Shown here: positions 1 to 11,452 of the stretch, one piece after another
How positions within the stretch are numbered: position 1 is the stretch's first letter
How the letters are laid out: each line of letters begins with the position of its first letter
Source: Porpolomopsis calyptriformis
Lineage: Eukaryota > Basidiomycota > Agaricomycetes > Agaricales > Hygrophoraceae
Length of the DNA: 64,000 nucleotides
Direction of reading: 5' to 3'
Assembly: GCA_951640195.1 (NCBI GenBank)
Contig: OX621174.1
Location: 1,612,001-1,676,000 of the forward strand
The notes under the pieces: model-generated
What the model was told of the DNA's origin: nothing
Seen by the model: the letters and a program-made list of their open reading frames with translations, nothing else
The model's database searches: none
Translations under genes and position numbers: made by a program

Positions 1-2975
1 GAATGACAGAGAGTTTGAGCCTATTTGCTGATGAGGTTACGCGTGTGGCGAGGGAGGTCGGGACCGAAGGGCGATTAGGAGGGCAAGCCAGGGTTACGAA
101 TGTCGGTGGGACTTGGAAGGTGAGGACCCTACCTCTTGTTTCTCACGAGGGCACTGATGTTGTTGGGTAGGACTTGACAGACAACGTGAATGTTATGGCT
201 AACAATGTGTGTTTTCTTGTTTCTTTAGCACCGTATTCTGACATTTTCTTTCTGCTCTAGCTCACTTTGCAAGTCCGGACGATTGCCGTTGCGACCGTAC
301 GTCCATCCCACTTTGAGCATTCGATCGTTGTCTTTAATGAGCCCATTTGCGCATTCCCTGCTCATATAGACCGCAGTAGCTCGTGGGGATCTCACGCAGA
401 AGATCACTGGTGTGTCGGTCTCGGGCGAAATGTTAAGCCTCGTGAACACAATAAACGACATGATTGATCAACTGGCGATATTCGCTGCTGAGGTGAAGAA
501 AGTAGCGCGCGAGGTCGGGACAGAAGGGAAATTGGGAGTGCAGGCTGAGGTTGGGAACGTGCAGGGTATTTGGCAGGAGATCACGTACGACGCCCGTCCC
601 TGTGGTCCAAGTGGTACGCTTACTAATGGCTTCCGTGGTGGCAGATTATCTGTGAATACCATGGCGGGGAATTTGACAACTCAGGTTCGCGGGTTCGCGC
701 AGATATCGGCGGCGGCCATGGACGGCGATTTCACGCGGTTCATCACAGTTGAGGCGAGTGGGGAGATGGACTCGCTCAAGACGCAGATCAATCAAATGGT
801 TTACAATTTGAGGGATAGTATACAAAAGAATACCGCCGCGAGGGAGGCAGCTGAGTTGGCCAATAGGAGTAAGAGTGAGTTTTTGGCAAATATGTCGCAT
901 GAGATCAGGTCCGTCTGTCTTTCGTTCGTTTTAGTTCTGGCTCTGATGCGAAGGTGATACTAGGACACCAATGAATGGGATTATTGGGATGACAGAGTTG
1001 ACGCTTGATAGTGACCTGAATCGATCACAGCGGGAGAGCCTTTTGTTGGTTCATAGTCTCGCGAGATCGCTTCTGTTGATCATTGACGACATTCTTGATA
1101 TATCGAAAAGTATGTCTCGGTTTACCCTTCATTGTATGTTGCCCTTCCTGAATTGTCTTCTTTCCACCCCTAGTCGAGGCGGGTCGTATGACTATGGAGG
1201 CAGTATCCTATTCTCTGCGCCAGACCGTTTTCGGTATCCTCAAGACGCTGGTCGTCCGTGCCTCACAGAATAATCTGGATCTTACCTACGACGTCGAAGC
1301 CGACATTCCTGATCACCTTATTGGCGACTCCCTGAGGCTGCGACAGGTTATTACCAATCTGGTTGGGAATGCCATCAAGTTTACGCCACCATCCAAGGTT
1401 CGCAAGGGTCACGTCAATTTGAGCACGCGACTGCTGGCCCGGGATGACCAGAGTGTCACTCTGGAATTTTGTGTCACAGACACAGGGATTGGGATAGCCA
1501 AAGATAAGCTTAATTTGATATTTGACACATTCTGCCAGGCGGATGGGTCTACTACGAGGGTAAGTACACCGATTCAGGTTGTTTTTGCGGGCTACGAGAA
1601 CTCATTCACCTGGTAGGAGTACGGGGGTACTGGTTTGGGCCTTTCCATCTCGAAGAGGTTGGTGTCGTTGATGCAGGGCAACATGTGGGTGGAGAGTGAG
1701 GTGTCGAAAGGGAGTAAATTCTTCTTCACTATCACATCGCAGATCAGCCAGACCTCGATGGAGAGCACGTTGGCGAAGATGGCACCTTTCAACAAGCGTA
1801 CGATCTTGTTTGTGGATACAGTGCGTGACACCACGGGAGTCTCGGATCGGATCCGGGAGTTATATTTGACACCATTCGTCGTACATGAAGTCAGCGACGT
1901 CGCGGATAAGGATCGCTGTCCACACATTGATACCATCGTACTGGACTCGCTCAACGTGGTATGTGTTTCTGCTGGTTGGGGTCACCCATGCTCACTGCGT
2001 GTGCCTTAGACGGAGTGTATACGAGAGTATGAGCATCTGAGATATATCCCGATCGTACTACTAGCCCCGTCGATGCCTCGTCTGAACCGTGAGCTTTCAT
2101 CGGCTCTAGAAGTGACAGTTTGACTGACGGACCATCTTCTTATGCGCGATCCAGTCAAATGGTGCCTAGACAACAGCATCAGCTCGCAACTCACTACTCC
2201 TGTGAGCGGGCAAGACTTGTCTTCAGCCCTGATCTCTGCACTCGAATCGAACACTGTCAGCCCAGTCTCTGTACCTAATAACATCGTGTTCGACATCTTG
2301 CTCGCCGAGGACAATTTGGTGAACCAGAAGTTGGCGGTAAAGATCTTGGAGAAATATGGACACACTGTAGAGATTGCTGAGAATGGGAGTTTGGCGCTGG
2401 ATGCGTTTAAGGCGAGGGTGTGTCGGAATAAGCCGTTTGATATAATATTGGTGTGTTTCCGACTTGTCCTTAACTTGCATTCCAAACCATCCAACGAGCT
2501 CACGGGTTCGGGGTAGATGGACGTATCAATGCCATTCATGGGAGGGATGGAAGCGACGGAGTTGATTCGAGCGTGGGAGGTACAAAGCAGATTAAAGCGG
2601 ACACCGATCATTGCACTCACCGCTCATGCCAGTCCGTGTTAAGTTTCTCGGTTGTTTCCTTTCTAATTGCTTACTCAACATGCCTGTTTTTTAGTGATTG
2701 GCGACCGGGAGCGATGTATACAGGCAGGAATGGTACGCCCTTCATTTTGCCTCCGTGCGGCATTCTGACTGGTGAGTATGTTTGGTAGGACGATCATATT
2801 ACAAGTATGTGGATTGCCCTTTGCGTGTTCTCTGACGTAATCCCATGTTATTTTCACAGAACCTCTCCGCCGTGGTGACCTTTTGAATGCTATCAATAAA
2901 TTTGCAGGGGAAAAGGAGAGGATGCTAAAGCACCCATTACTACACCGACCGTCTGCCAGAACCCCCATGTTTTGA
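1..2975 (+). CDS. NIK1: Group III hybrid histidine kinase, 3' part (NIK1/Os-1 type)
   Basis: Osmosensing hybrid histidine kinase acting upstream of the HOG MAP-kinase phosphorelay; this class is the known target of phenylpyrrole and dicarboximide fungicides. The 5' end lies outside the window. Exons read by phase: 1-119, 171-206, 261-296, 370-584, 645-908, 964-1109, 1174-1559, 1617-1958, 2010-2088, 2155-2450, 2517-2631, 2695-2732, 2789-2804, 2860-2975. Seen in order: HAMP repeats ([26 protein letters not shown]), the H-box SHEIRTPMNG across the 909-963 intron, N-box [15 protein letters not shown]-boxes DTGIGI and GTGLGLS, and a C-terminal receiver domain with LLAEDN, phospho-acceptor Asp in [11 protein letters not shown], and the Lys of DDHITKPLRRGD completed across the last intron. 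No break is visible, so it should be functional. One 60-bp intron (585-644) has no stop codon and can be mistaken for coding sequence. Confidence 0.93.
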
Positions 2976-3463
2976 TTTCTTCTAGTTCAGTGCGCGAGCT
3001 GGATGCGTCTTGACTCTGATACCCCCAATACCCGCCTAAACGGAATGGCATCCTTTTCTCGTCATCTATTTTGTTGATCCTTGTATGACTTAGTAAGTGA
3101 TCTATACTTGTCTTGCCGTTCGTTAATAACCTTTGACGTTCATTCGAGCTTGCTCGTAATTGTTCTTACCATTTTTCTTGGTTTTCTCTCTGCTTGACGT
3201 GTCTTTGTCCAATGACTGGCAACCATATGTATCAACGACATTCACATTTCTTGTATTGTACCAAAGACTAGGGAAAAGGGTTACTCACGCAGGCTTCACC
3301 TGATCATTCTGCTGTTCATCCCATGTCAAATAAATAAATTAACATCCATTTTTATTGATTCAGAATGATTTTTTAGTCACAAATGGGGTCACTCGCGACT
3401 GTGCACGATATTATGTAACCCAACTCTGAAACTCGACTCTCTATCTTTACCTCGAACACCACC
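2976..3463. other. Intergenic, kinase 3' side to Crinkler 5' side
   Basis: No open frame with coding character. It should hold the kinase 3' UTR and the promoter of the next gene. Nothing else was recognised. Confidence 0.5.
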
Positions 3464-5858
3464 ATGCTCGAACTCAACTGCTTGTGTATTGGGGATCAGA
3501 ATCAGAGCTTCCCTGTCAAGATTGATGAGGAGGAGACTGTCGGCGACTTGAAAGAGTTGATTAAGGAAAAAAACAAACCGGAGTTTGACCACCTTCCTGC
3601 CAAGTCGCTTGAGGTTTCCCAGGTGAGTGCTCTTTACTTTTGCTGGTTCTACAGGCTTACGGGCACCTAACAGGTATCTATCCCTTACGATGAGCTCCAA
3701 GGGCCACTACAAGATCTCACGCAATTCAAGTCTCGGCCAATGCTTCCTACCACCCGACTGACTCGGCTCTTTGCCCAACCTCCCGAGGACGATCACATCC
3801 ATGTTCTTGTGAAGGCACCCACTATGGCTGAATCTGGTACTTTGCTCATTCTTTCCCATGTTGGCAATCACTGATCCCCTTGTCTTTCACCTCACCCCAA
3901 TCTAATCGTGTTATTTTTCCTCTATACTTTGCATTATTGTCCCTGTGGTTCACTTTCCAAACTCAACGTTCTCTTCTGGACTCGCATAATCTGTCCCTGT
4001 AGAGCGAGCATCAAAACGGATCCGAATGAGTGGTGACGTGATGGACTCGTCCAAGAAAATACCGATCCCAGACAGAAAGTGGGCTCTTAACGGGGCAATT
4101 CAGGCCTCCGACGCCTCTACATATTACTACCTGGATCCTGCAAACCAACCCTCAACCGAGTCTTGCTTGGATGCCGTAAGGTATAATCAAATTGCGTTGC
4201 TCTCAGGAGCTCGATCGTCTGGGAAGACGACGCGGTTGTTGCGACTCCAGCAGCTACTAAATAAGATGGGTTACCAAGGCCTGTAGTATGTTACTTGTGC
4301 CCATTGGTGCCTGGTCTATCCACTAATATACACCTTTCATGCACTTTCATATAGTGTCTCATTTGAGAGACTGGTCTATACGCAGAGCGAAGAGCTATTC
4401 TGGCGATCGCTTGGGAAAGCACTTCGACTTTCTGAGCCTACATCGTTTCACGCGGATGTTCTGAATGCTTTTGCAGCTGGAAATTGGGAGCTTCCTGTCG
4501 TTCTCCTCATCGACGAATTCAGCGAGTTAGATATAGCCCCCGTTAACATCAAAAATAATTTCCTTCGAATGCTCCGGGAAATTAGAAACAACAGATTGGC
4601 ATATGCAATTTGCAGCACTATCGCCACTGGGACATTCAACATCCTACGCTTGAACACGACGGGGTCACATCTAGCTCCGTTCAATGTCTCAAACTCTATC
4701 CAAACTTCGCACTTTGACATCGACGAGGTGAAGACCCTCTTCTATAAATTTGCAAACGATAACGACATCGTCATAGACGACGAGGTTATCCAGGATGTGT
4801 GGGCTAAATCGAACGGGTATATTACTTGGCTTAATATGATATCATCATAGTTGACATCTTTCCCCAGCCATCCGGGCATGGTCTGCCTATGTGGACGTGT
4901 CATATCAAACAGGCTTCCCTCGCTACTTGAGCATGACTCGCGCACTCTGCCATATCGCAACTGGGATGGCATTCCCGTTGAGGTACTCTACACTGAGATC
5001 AATGCGTACAACACTTTCCGCTCTTTGGTCGCATCTCTCTGTCGTCCTGAAGCGCGCCCTGCTGTCGAACTCTTTCGGATCGCATTCGCTGGATTTCTTG
5101 ACGAAGTAACGATTGTGTTCCCCGACGAGGAATTGGCAGATTTGCTGACTACAGAAGGCGCTTTAGTGAGGCCAGAGGTGACGTCACTCCGTTATCGCGT
5201 GGCCTCGCCTCTCATAGATGGATTGATGCGAATGCGGGTCATTCCTACCCAATTCCCCAACGCTCCTTCAACAGTTCTCCCAGAAGCTCCCCGTGTTCGG
5301 GACTTGCTGATTGAATCACTTAAATACTTCGACAAGCATCTCATGCGATCATCACCCTTCCGTTCGTTCAAGTCATCGTTGGTGCCAGTAGGCGGCCGTC
5401 TAGGTGCTCCAGTACCTCGGGAGAGTGTCTATGATACCGAACTCATGAGGATACTCACAAATTGGCTAGCTGTGCAACACGGGTGGACAATTACTGGACA
5501 ATGGCACCTGCGAACGGCACACGGACAAAACAAATACACGGACATCATAATCCAGAAGCCCGGCGAGCGACCAATTGTTCTGGAGCTTTTAGCAACAGGA
5601 AATGCCCATTTCTTCAAATCCCACATTGAGAAGACCCCAGCGTACATGGACCTTCTCTCCACAGAGGAGGGATGGGTTGTCCACTTCACATGCGAGGATA
5701 ATTACCATCCAATCTGGCAATCTGCTGTGCAACTAGACAAAGGTGTAAATGTGGTGCATTTCTGCCACAATGTGCAATTTACGCGAGTTAGGGTGTGGGC
5801 ACGTTGGAAGGACAGCACTGGTAATACAATACAAGAGGAGCAGGAGTTCAATATCTGA
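3464..5858 (+). CDS. Crinkler (CRN/CR)-type effector: ubiquitin-like header, P-loop NTPase, REase-fold C-terminus
   Basis: Five exons (3464-3622, 3674-3836, 4003-4285, 4355-4816, 4868-5858) give 2058 nt, 685 aa. The N-terminal ~105 aa match the ubiquitin-like Crinkler header (start MLELNCLCIG, later LFAQPPEDDHIHVLVKAP). A basic SKRIR patch follows. The NTPase domain has Walker A GARSSGKTT and Walker B VVLLIDEFSE, ending in SNGHPGMVCLCG, a motif split by the 4817-4867 intron; reading through that intron gives a false stop. The C-terminal domain has YTDIIIQ then VLELLATG, resembling PD-(D/E)XK nucleases, but the usual Lys is not present. Known for the family: architectures derived from mobile-element NTPase-nuclease modules, used as secreted or nuclear effectors or in inter-fungal conflict. 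No classical signal peptide is visible. Start chosen at the first ATG of the header frame. Activity is inferred. Confidence 0.87.
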
Positions 5859-7481
5859 ACTGCCCTTTGCTATGAAATGTAAAAGTTAAATTTACAATTT
5901 ATGAACTCTTTCCTGAAGTATTATAAATATGGAAAATTATATAGTCACTATGTGAAATCCAAAATTATGTGAGTAGGGAATAAGACTGGAATTTTGATAT
6001 TCTAATGAGATTTCAATGAAATTCACAACAAATTTAGCACATTTCGGAATATTATTGGAATGGTCACCTTTTGCACTACTTCCGCATGACTTACACACAT
6101 TTTCACATGACATCTGAGGTATCCCTGGCTTGCTCCCACTCATTCCATTAAATTAATATTAATTAATAGTGCAGGCTAAATAGAATAGCATTCGAAGCAA
6201 TTAATGTACATATTAATTAAACCATCCTTTGCCCACTATGTCAACCAACCAAAACCTTTAACATCTCAATGCTGCCATTGCTGAGATTGAGGACTTGAAG
6301 GACTGGAAACATGACCACAGCAAAAACCTGAAGCACCAAATCAGTATTGTTAGACATATTTTGCAAATCAGTTAGGGTCAGGGCTGTGAATTTCCTTATA
6401 GTATATACCAAGTGCTGAATGGTCCATTCAGCATTTGGCTAAGGGGGTCACTTGACCCCCTTGTACGGCGACGAATTCTACCCCGATTAGGGTGATTGGG
6501 GTATCGTGGGAAAGCCCATCATCGGCTCTAGACCGTGCACTGGTAACCGTGGCAACCACTTACGTATTTGTCCCCCAAGAGCGCAACCGGTTAGGGGTCT
6601 CCAAACAAAGGCCCCCTCGCCCCAGGCTCAGTTCTTCACCGATTCGGGTGAAAATCGAGATTCAGGGAGTATACTACTTAGGCTAGACCGTACACTATCG
6701 GCTTTTTCCACAAATGGTCAGGTTGTTCCGTTATGGAAGGTGGGCCTATTTACTTAGCCCCCTCATTGCAAGCTCATTTCAGCCCGTACTAGGATTACAT
6801 TAGTCTATAAAAGGTAGATATTTATCAGGGCTAGACCGTACAACAAACCCCATAGCGTTAGCTATAGTGGTTGGCTCAGAAATAGCCGTGTTATGTAGGT
6901 TATATTGTTGAGTTAGCAAACATTGTTTGGTTCTGTTTGGTTAAACTTGGAAAATTTAGGTTAGGGTTTATTTTGCAGGGGCTCCGACAGCCCTCCCTCT
7001 CGTATTTATACCCTGTGTGGCATAGCGATCTCTGGTGAGTGAAACCAACCAATCCTAACCTTAAATCCAATCCGTACAAATCATTTGCATATTCAAAAGG
7101 CATCGCACGACTCACCACCTCAGGGTTGATTAGCTCGCTGTCCTCTTAACTCATTCATGTGCTATGTGCTATGTCCTCCCGCAGCTGACAGCCAAGACCT
7201 CTGATGATTCATGGTTCACATATGGCTAGCATGGGGCTGAAAATTCTGGCCCTCATAAAATGGCCATGGCCTCTTTCTTCTTGCTCTGTCTCGAGGCGAT
7301 TGAACGATTCTTTAGTGTCCCTGGTATATGTTGACACCACCATCTTCCATGAGGGTTAGTCTAATCCTTCCCTCATCCCTAGAAATCTTGTTGTTGTTAT
7401 CAGGCTTTGCAGACCGGCATCTCACTTCGTTGGATTGTTTCTTTCCCACAGCAAATCACCTCAATACACTCCTCCATATAA
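5859..7481. other. Gene-poor, AT-rich stretch with decayed sequence
   Basis: No intact gene was found. At 6238-6373 a frame beginning MSTNQNL then stop continues as a helical, lysine-rich 37-residue stretch; it could be a retroelement Gag relic broken by a CAA-to-TAA change, but this is weak. The phrase GCTAGACCGTACA or close variants recurs near 6530, 6682 and 6832. The remainder shows nothing recognisable. Confidence 0.35.
6413..6462. repeat. Two adjacent near-perfect palindromes
   Basis: At 6413-6433, TGCTGAATGG and its reverse complement flank a single T. At 6441-6462, AAGGGGGTCA and its reverse complement flank CT. Both stems are 10 bp without mismatch and lie 7 bp apart. They could be element termini or protein-binding sites; no target duplication was identified. 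Confidence 0.6.
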
Positions 7482-8304
7482 TTAACTAACAGCCCCAGAA
7501 CAATAGGTGCACTCCATATCCAATCGGAAGGCTGCTGCAATGTCTTCCAGGGTCGAGTCGGGGATGACCAATTCAATGGGAGCATCGCCAATGGTTAGGG
7601 CTTTTCCAGGTGGCAGAGTATCAGGATCAAAAGAAAATTCAGATCCCATTCCCTATCCACGGGTTGTATCGTCTGTGAGTCGGGCCATATGCGACAAAGG
7701 TATCTGACACATTTTTACGATCAATTGTTTAGCTAACCAACAGCTGCAGCCAACCTGGGTGCACGTAAGTGCAAAGGTCGATGACCCATTGAGGGAGGAG
7801 CGAATGGACGTTATCGTACAGCATGATGTATGAACATATGCCGACAAGAGCGCTGAACGCTTGTCGCACCCGGTAGATCGAATGTCTCGCTAGTGCCTCG
7901 CTTTGGTGCCCTTTCCTATAGCCGAACCAGTGAGGCTGCGAGAGGTTCAACCATTCGAAACGAGAGGACCAGCGCATCTTTCGGAGGTCCTCGTTCTTAG
8001 TCAGAATGTAGATAACTACATTTAATCCAATTTCCAGCCTCTCCCATGCCCTAACGATATTAAGCGACAGGCCCACGCCCACGCAAAGTAAGCGGTTGGG
8101 AGTAGGATCCGAATTTGAGATGCGCCCGAACCGTTCGACAATCGGAGGTCGGCTGTCGGGGGGTGTCAAAGCGGACACGACCGAATATAGGCCCTTCGAA
8201 TGGCAAATGCAACGGAATAAAGGCGGTATATGGGTGTACGTGATGATTCCAGTGAGGACAGGTGAGCTGCCGGAGGAAGTCGGATTTACGAGGAATAATG
8301 TCAT
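7482..8304 (-). CDS. Hypothetical protein, partial gene model
   Basis: A 191-codon frame (8304 down to 7729) starts at an ATG and reads like coding sequence (RWSSRFEWLNLSQPHWFG, VRQAFSALVGICSYIMLYDN). It runs into a stop next to a possible donor after HPGWLQ. A further 55-codon frame, about 7650 down to 7482 (IELVIPDSTLEDIAAAF), likely belongs to the same gene, and itself ends at a GTTAGT donor-like site. The joining intron could not be fixed because frames do not connect cleanly through the obvious acceptor. There is no known domain, and both ends are uncertain. It may be a decayed member of a repeated fungal family. Confidence 0.4.
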
Positions 8305-9112
8305 AGTCGAAAATCATAGTAAGCATTTATGTAGGTGAAAACGCGATCAACCCCGGAGACATAAGTAATTCTTGTTGGAGTAATACGAAGCAGATGTGTA
8401 GGAAAGGTTCGCAAGTGTGTAACACGAGTGAACCGTTGGATTGATGATGAGTTGAGTGAAGAGTTGAGTTTCAATCGCGACGGCGCGCGAGCGACAAAAA
8501 AAAACTCAGCTTTCTCTCTCATGATCATGCACAGGTATGGTGATGATGTTAAGGTAGTGATTTACCCTGCGCGTGAGGCTCTTAGTGACTCTTGCGAATG
8601 TTGGCGAGTGCATGTCAATCATTACCTTGGCCAGCGGTGGGAATGCACATCCCATATGCCTGTTGGGACATTAATATGCACTCTGAAAGAGCTACCTATA
8701 TGGTGCAGGGGGTTCGCACCTGCTGCATTAAGCCGTCCATGTAGGTCTTCTCAATCGCAGAACTCTGATTTACCCGGAGCCGCATCGATGGAGCATTTAG
8801 TCCTCTCAGGCCAGAACACAGGGGCTACCCATGTCTGCCACGGCTCGGCTGTCCTCCCACTCTCTTTCCTGTTCCAAGGCAAGTGCTTCGCTGATGCCAA
8901 TGGCGCGGATCCGCACTTTTTCCCTGGTCTCTATCTGCCCTATCCAGTAACACCGAATAGAGTAACCACTAGCCCAAGTGGTGGGTGGCGGCCTGTCAGC
9001 ATTATCTGCCGGCTAGTTCTTGCCCCAAACGCCCCCTTTTATGAGACCCCTATCTCTTAGCAGACCTGAGTCACGGTCATCGAGACCCTTTTGGGGATTG
9101 GGGTGTAGGGGT
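8305..9112. other. No supported gene
   Basis: A plus frame of about 210 codons (8428-9060) starts only at GTG, has no recognisable motif and lacks coding character, so it is not called. Nothing else was recognised. Confidence 0.4.
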
Positions 9113-9300
9113 TAACGTACAGAGAGCTGCATCCCCACGGATGTGGTCGTAGAGTGTGAATATCTTCACTGCGAACCTCCTTTACCAAGGGAGGACTCCT
9201 CAACGTACAGAGAGCTGCATCACAACGCATGGATGGTCGTGGAGCGTGAATATCTTCACTGCGAACCTCCTTTACCAAGGGAGGACTCCTCAACCCGTTG
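9113..9300. repeat. Two-copy ~88-bp direct repeat with small hairpins
   Basis: AACGTACAGAGAGCTGCATC begins near 9113 and again near 9201; both copies run through GAATATCTTCACTGCGAACC. Each carries a CCTCC..GGAGG hairpin with a short AT-rich loop. Related hairpins follow downstream, for example the 7-bp stem GCTCCTT/AAGGAGC near 9480. Any open frame across here is repeat-driven. Confidence 0.7.
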
Positions 9301-9692
9301 AATGTCTAGTTCCGCCCGTCAACCATGATAGTTTAATGTCTCTACAGACCCCGCGAGAAAGAATGCCTAATGACAATTTAGCTTCGTTTATCAAGGGAAG
9401 ACCCTCACGGTATGATAGTTTATTGTCTACAACCAGAATGGTCAAGACACAACAGCAAGCACGGCTAGTGCCCCTCCAAAGCTCCTTCACCAAAGGAGCA
9501 CTTGAAAGTTGGCGGGAAGGTGTGCCGTTGACTTAGATCGTTAATCCCGAGAGGATGGCAGCAAAGCTAGCTTGTGCGGGACAGCGATGAACCTCATTGA
9601 ACTGTGAGAAAATAATGGAACGTGATTGTTGGGAAGTCGACTGTGACGTCGACGTGACGCATCACGGTCGACGAATCGACCGTATTCTTACT

Positions 9693-9756
9693 TAATCAAG
9701 CAGACCAAAGGTTTTGCAGAGGTTTTGCAGACCAAAACCTTTGGTCTGCTTGATTA
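9693..9756. repeat. Perfect 24-bp inverted repeat with 16-bp loop
   Basis: Arms 9693-9716 and 9733-9756 are exact reverse complements (core CAGACCAAAGGTTTTG). The loop repeats part of the arm, so the right half also contains a short direct repeat. It lies 185 bp upstream of the next gene and may be a foldback or MITE remnant. Just upstream, GTCGAC-rich sequence at 9640-9681 is also palindromic. Confidence 0.8.
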
Positions 9757-9941
9757 CGCTGTAATTCTTCCTACACTGATTCAATCGAGGGTTATATGCA
9801 ATAGTATATCTCCATTCCGCGAGTAGGACAAGCTGATATAAACAGTGAAGTCCAGACCATTGAAGCCGAACTAGTGGTTACCGTGACCGGACATTGGGGG
9901 CGATAATCCGATACATAACAAAGCACGTCGGAAAAAAAGGC

Positions 9942-11035
9942 ATGATGGCTTGTCAGTTTTGCACCATCTCGTTTCAGGATCAAACCCAGCTTGTTAAACA
10001 TGTGCTCAACACGCACAACAATGAACATGAAATTTGTATACCAATATCGAAGGGTAAATATACATTTGTTCTGTCATACACTTGACAGGCCTTATTATTT
10101 TCCAGACTTCAAGATAGTCGTGGGGAAAAATGGCGATGGGCTTTTCAACTGCCCAAACAACCGATGTATATTCGTGGGATCTGCAGGGATGCTCCACGAG
10201 CATCTCAAAACACACGAGGTGAGCTTTTTCAACTATAGTATTAATGCAACTAACAAATTAATCGCGACAGGATATAATCCTTGCCCTCCCAGGCGTCAAT
10301 CCGGTGCACAACATCCTCCAAATGATGAGAGAACCCTCATACCCATTGACTTCCACACTTCGAATGCCCACCACAATCCCTCGCCGCTACTCACTGCCTG
10401 GCATGGACACCATGGGTCAGGAAATTTGTGGTTCAAATATAACTGCCACTCTAACCATTGCCGAACGCCTTTCCAAAGGCATTCGATTCATACAAAGCTA
10501 TTCGGGATTCTGTATATTTCACTTTTTGATACGAGGAACCGAAACCTCCCCTCACTGATATTTCGACAATTGTCAGGCAGCTCCCCAAACACATTACCGG
10601 GCTTGGCGTTCACAAATTCACTTTGTAGCTAATACCTGCTATCGTTGTGGCTCCCCGATGAAGGTCGAGATGGGGCATAGTGAACAACTTGCATCCGGAT
10701 GTCCACACAAAGATTGGCAAGAGTTCCTTCGACCACTGGCGTATATCATATTCCATTCTCCGCCTCTCAGAGCGGCCATCTTTGCCAAACTTGGGCTGGA
10801 CATAAACCAGTTCCAATCCGGGAAGGAATATGCGTTGTGGCTGGGGAAACTCTCTGGAGAGGATATATATTTGACAAATTTGATGGAAATCGTTTGTGCG
10901 ACAGGATACCTAGTAAAAGAAGGCAAATTACCAACACCTTCAGAATTTTTGGTATGTTTTGTCTTGATATATAAATATCATCCTAATAAAATTATCAAGC
11001 ATCCTGAAGCAGATTCACTCAGACCCAACAATTAG
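9942..11035 (+). CDS. Two C2H2-finger protein with the C-terminal CYxC domain of the neighbouring helicase
   Basis: Exons 9942-10053, 10106-10218, 10271-10511, 10581-10951, 11000-11035 sum to 873 nt, 290 aa. The N-terminus has two C2H2-like fingers (MACQFCTISF..HVLNTH and FNCPNNRC..HLKTH). The C-terminal third has TCYRCGSP, a later His, GCPHKDW and an ALWLGKL block. This Cys/His order parallels the last ~150 aa of the helicase encoded at 12635-18196 (FCYLCWVP..CLHRDQ..). There is no helicase or recombinase domain. It may be a nucleic-acid-binding partner of that helicase or the remnant of a shortened copy. The start is the first ATG of the frame, which is open slightly upstream. Molecular role not known. 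Confidence 0.62.
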
Positions 11036-11445
11036 GCCCACAGGTAATATAGAATGTGCTGCTGTTTGGGTAACATGTAGTGAAATAGAGGGCATTGTTC
11101 TTGCCTAATTTTTCTCTCTTACAGGAGATTGGATTCAACAACTTCACCTCCACTTTTCTTTTTGCCCATGGCAGACATTTCACAGCTAGAAGCCTTCTTG
11201 AAATTGCCACTTCCTGAGCCACAACTTCTTCTAATTATGCCATCTCAGCCTCCATTAATCATTTAAGCCACTGAGAGGTCAAAAAAGTGAGACAGGCAGC
11301 TATGAGATTGATAACACAGTAAAGCGCACTGATGGCGCAAATTTGGACTGTTTCCCAGTTTTACAGAATTGTAACAATTGTAACGTTTCCTGTTCCATAA
11401 GAGGTCCATTTTCCTGTTTCGATTGACCTACTGGAAATTGTGAGG
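11036..11445. other. Intergenic
   Basis: 3' flank of the zinc-finger gene and left host flank of the inverted-repeat element. No gene was recognised. Confidence 0.4.
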
Positions 11446-11452
11446 ATTCAAA

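Noticed and set aside
4851..5858. Independent gene starting after the stop at 4850
   Set aside because: A 51-bp intron (4817-4867) removes the stop and joins NTPase and nuclease halves through a known motif.
8428..9060. Plus-strand frame of about 210 codons
   Set aside because: It starts only at GTG, has no motif or splice logic and lies in compositionally ordinary DNA; a chance open frame is likelier.
9060..9300. CRISPR-like array
   Set aside because: Only two ~88-bp repeats without regular spacers; eukaryotic context.
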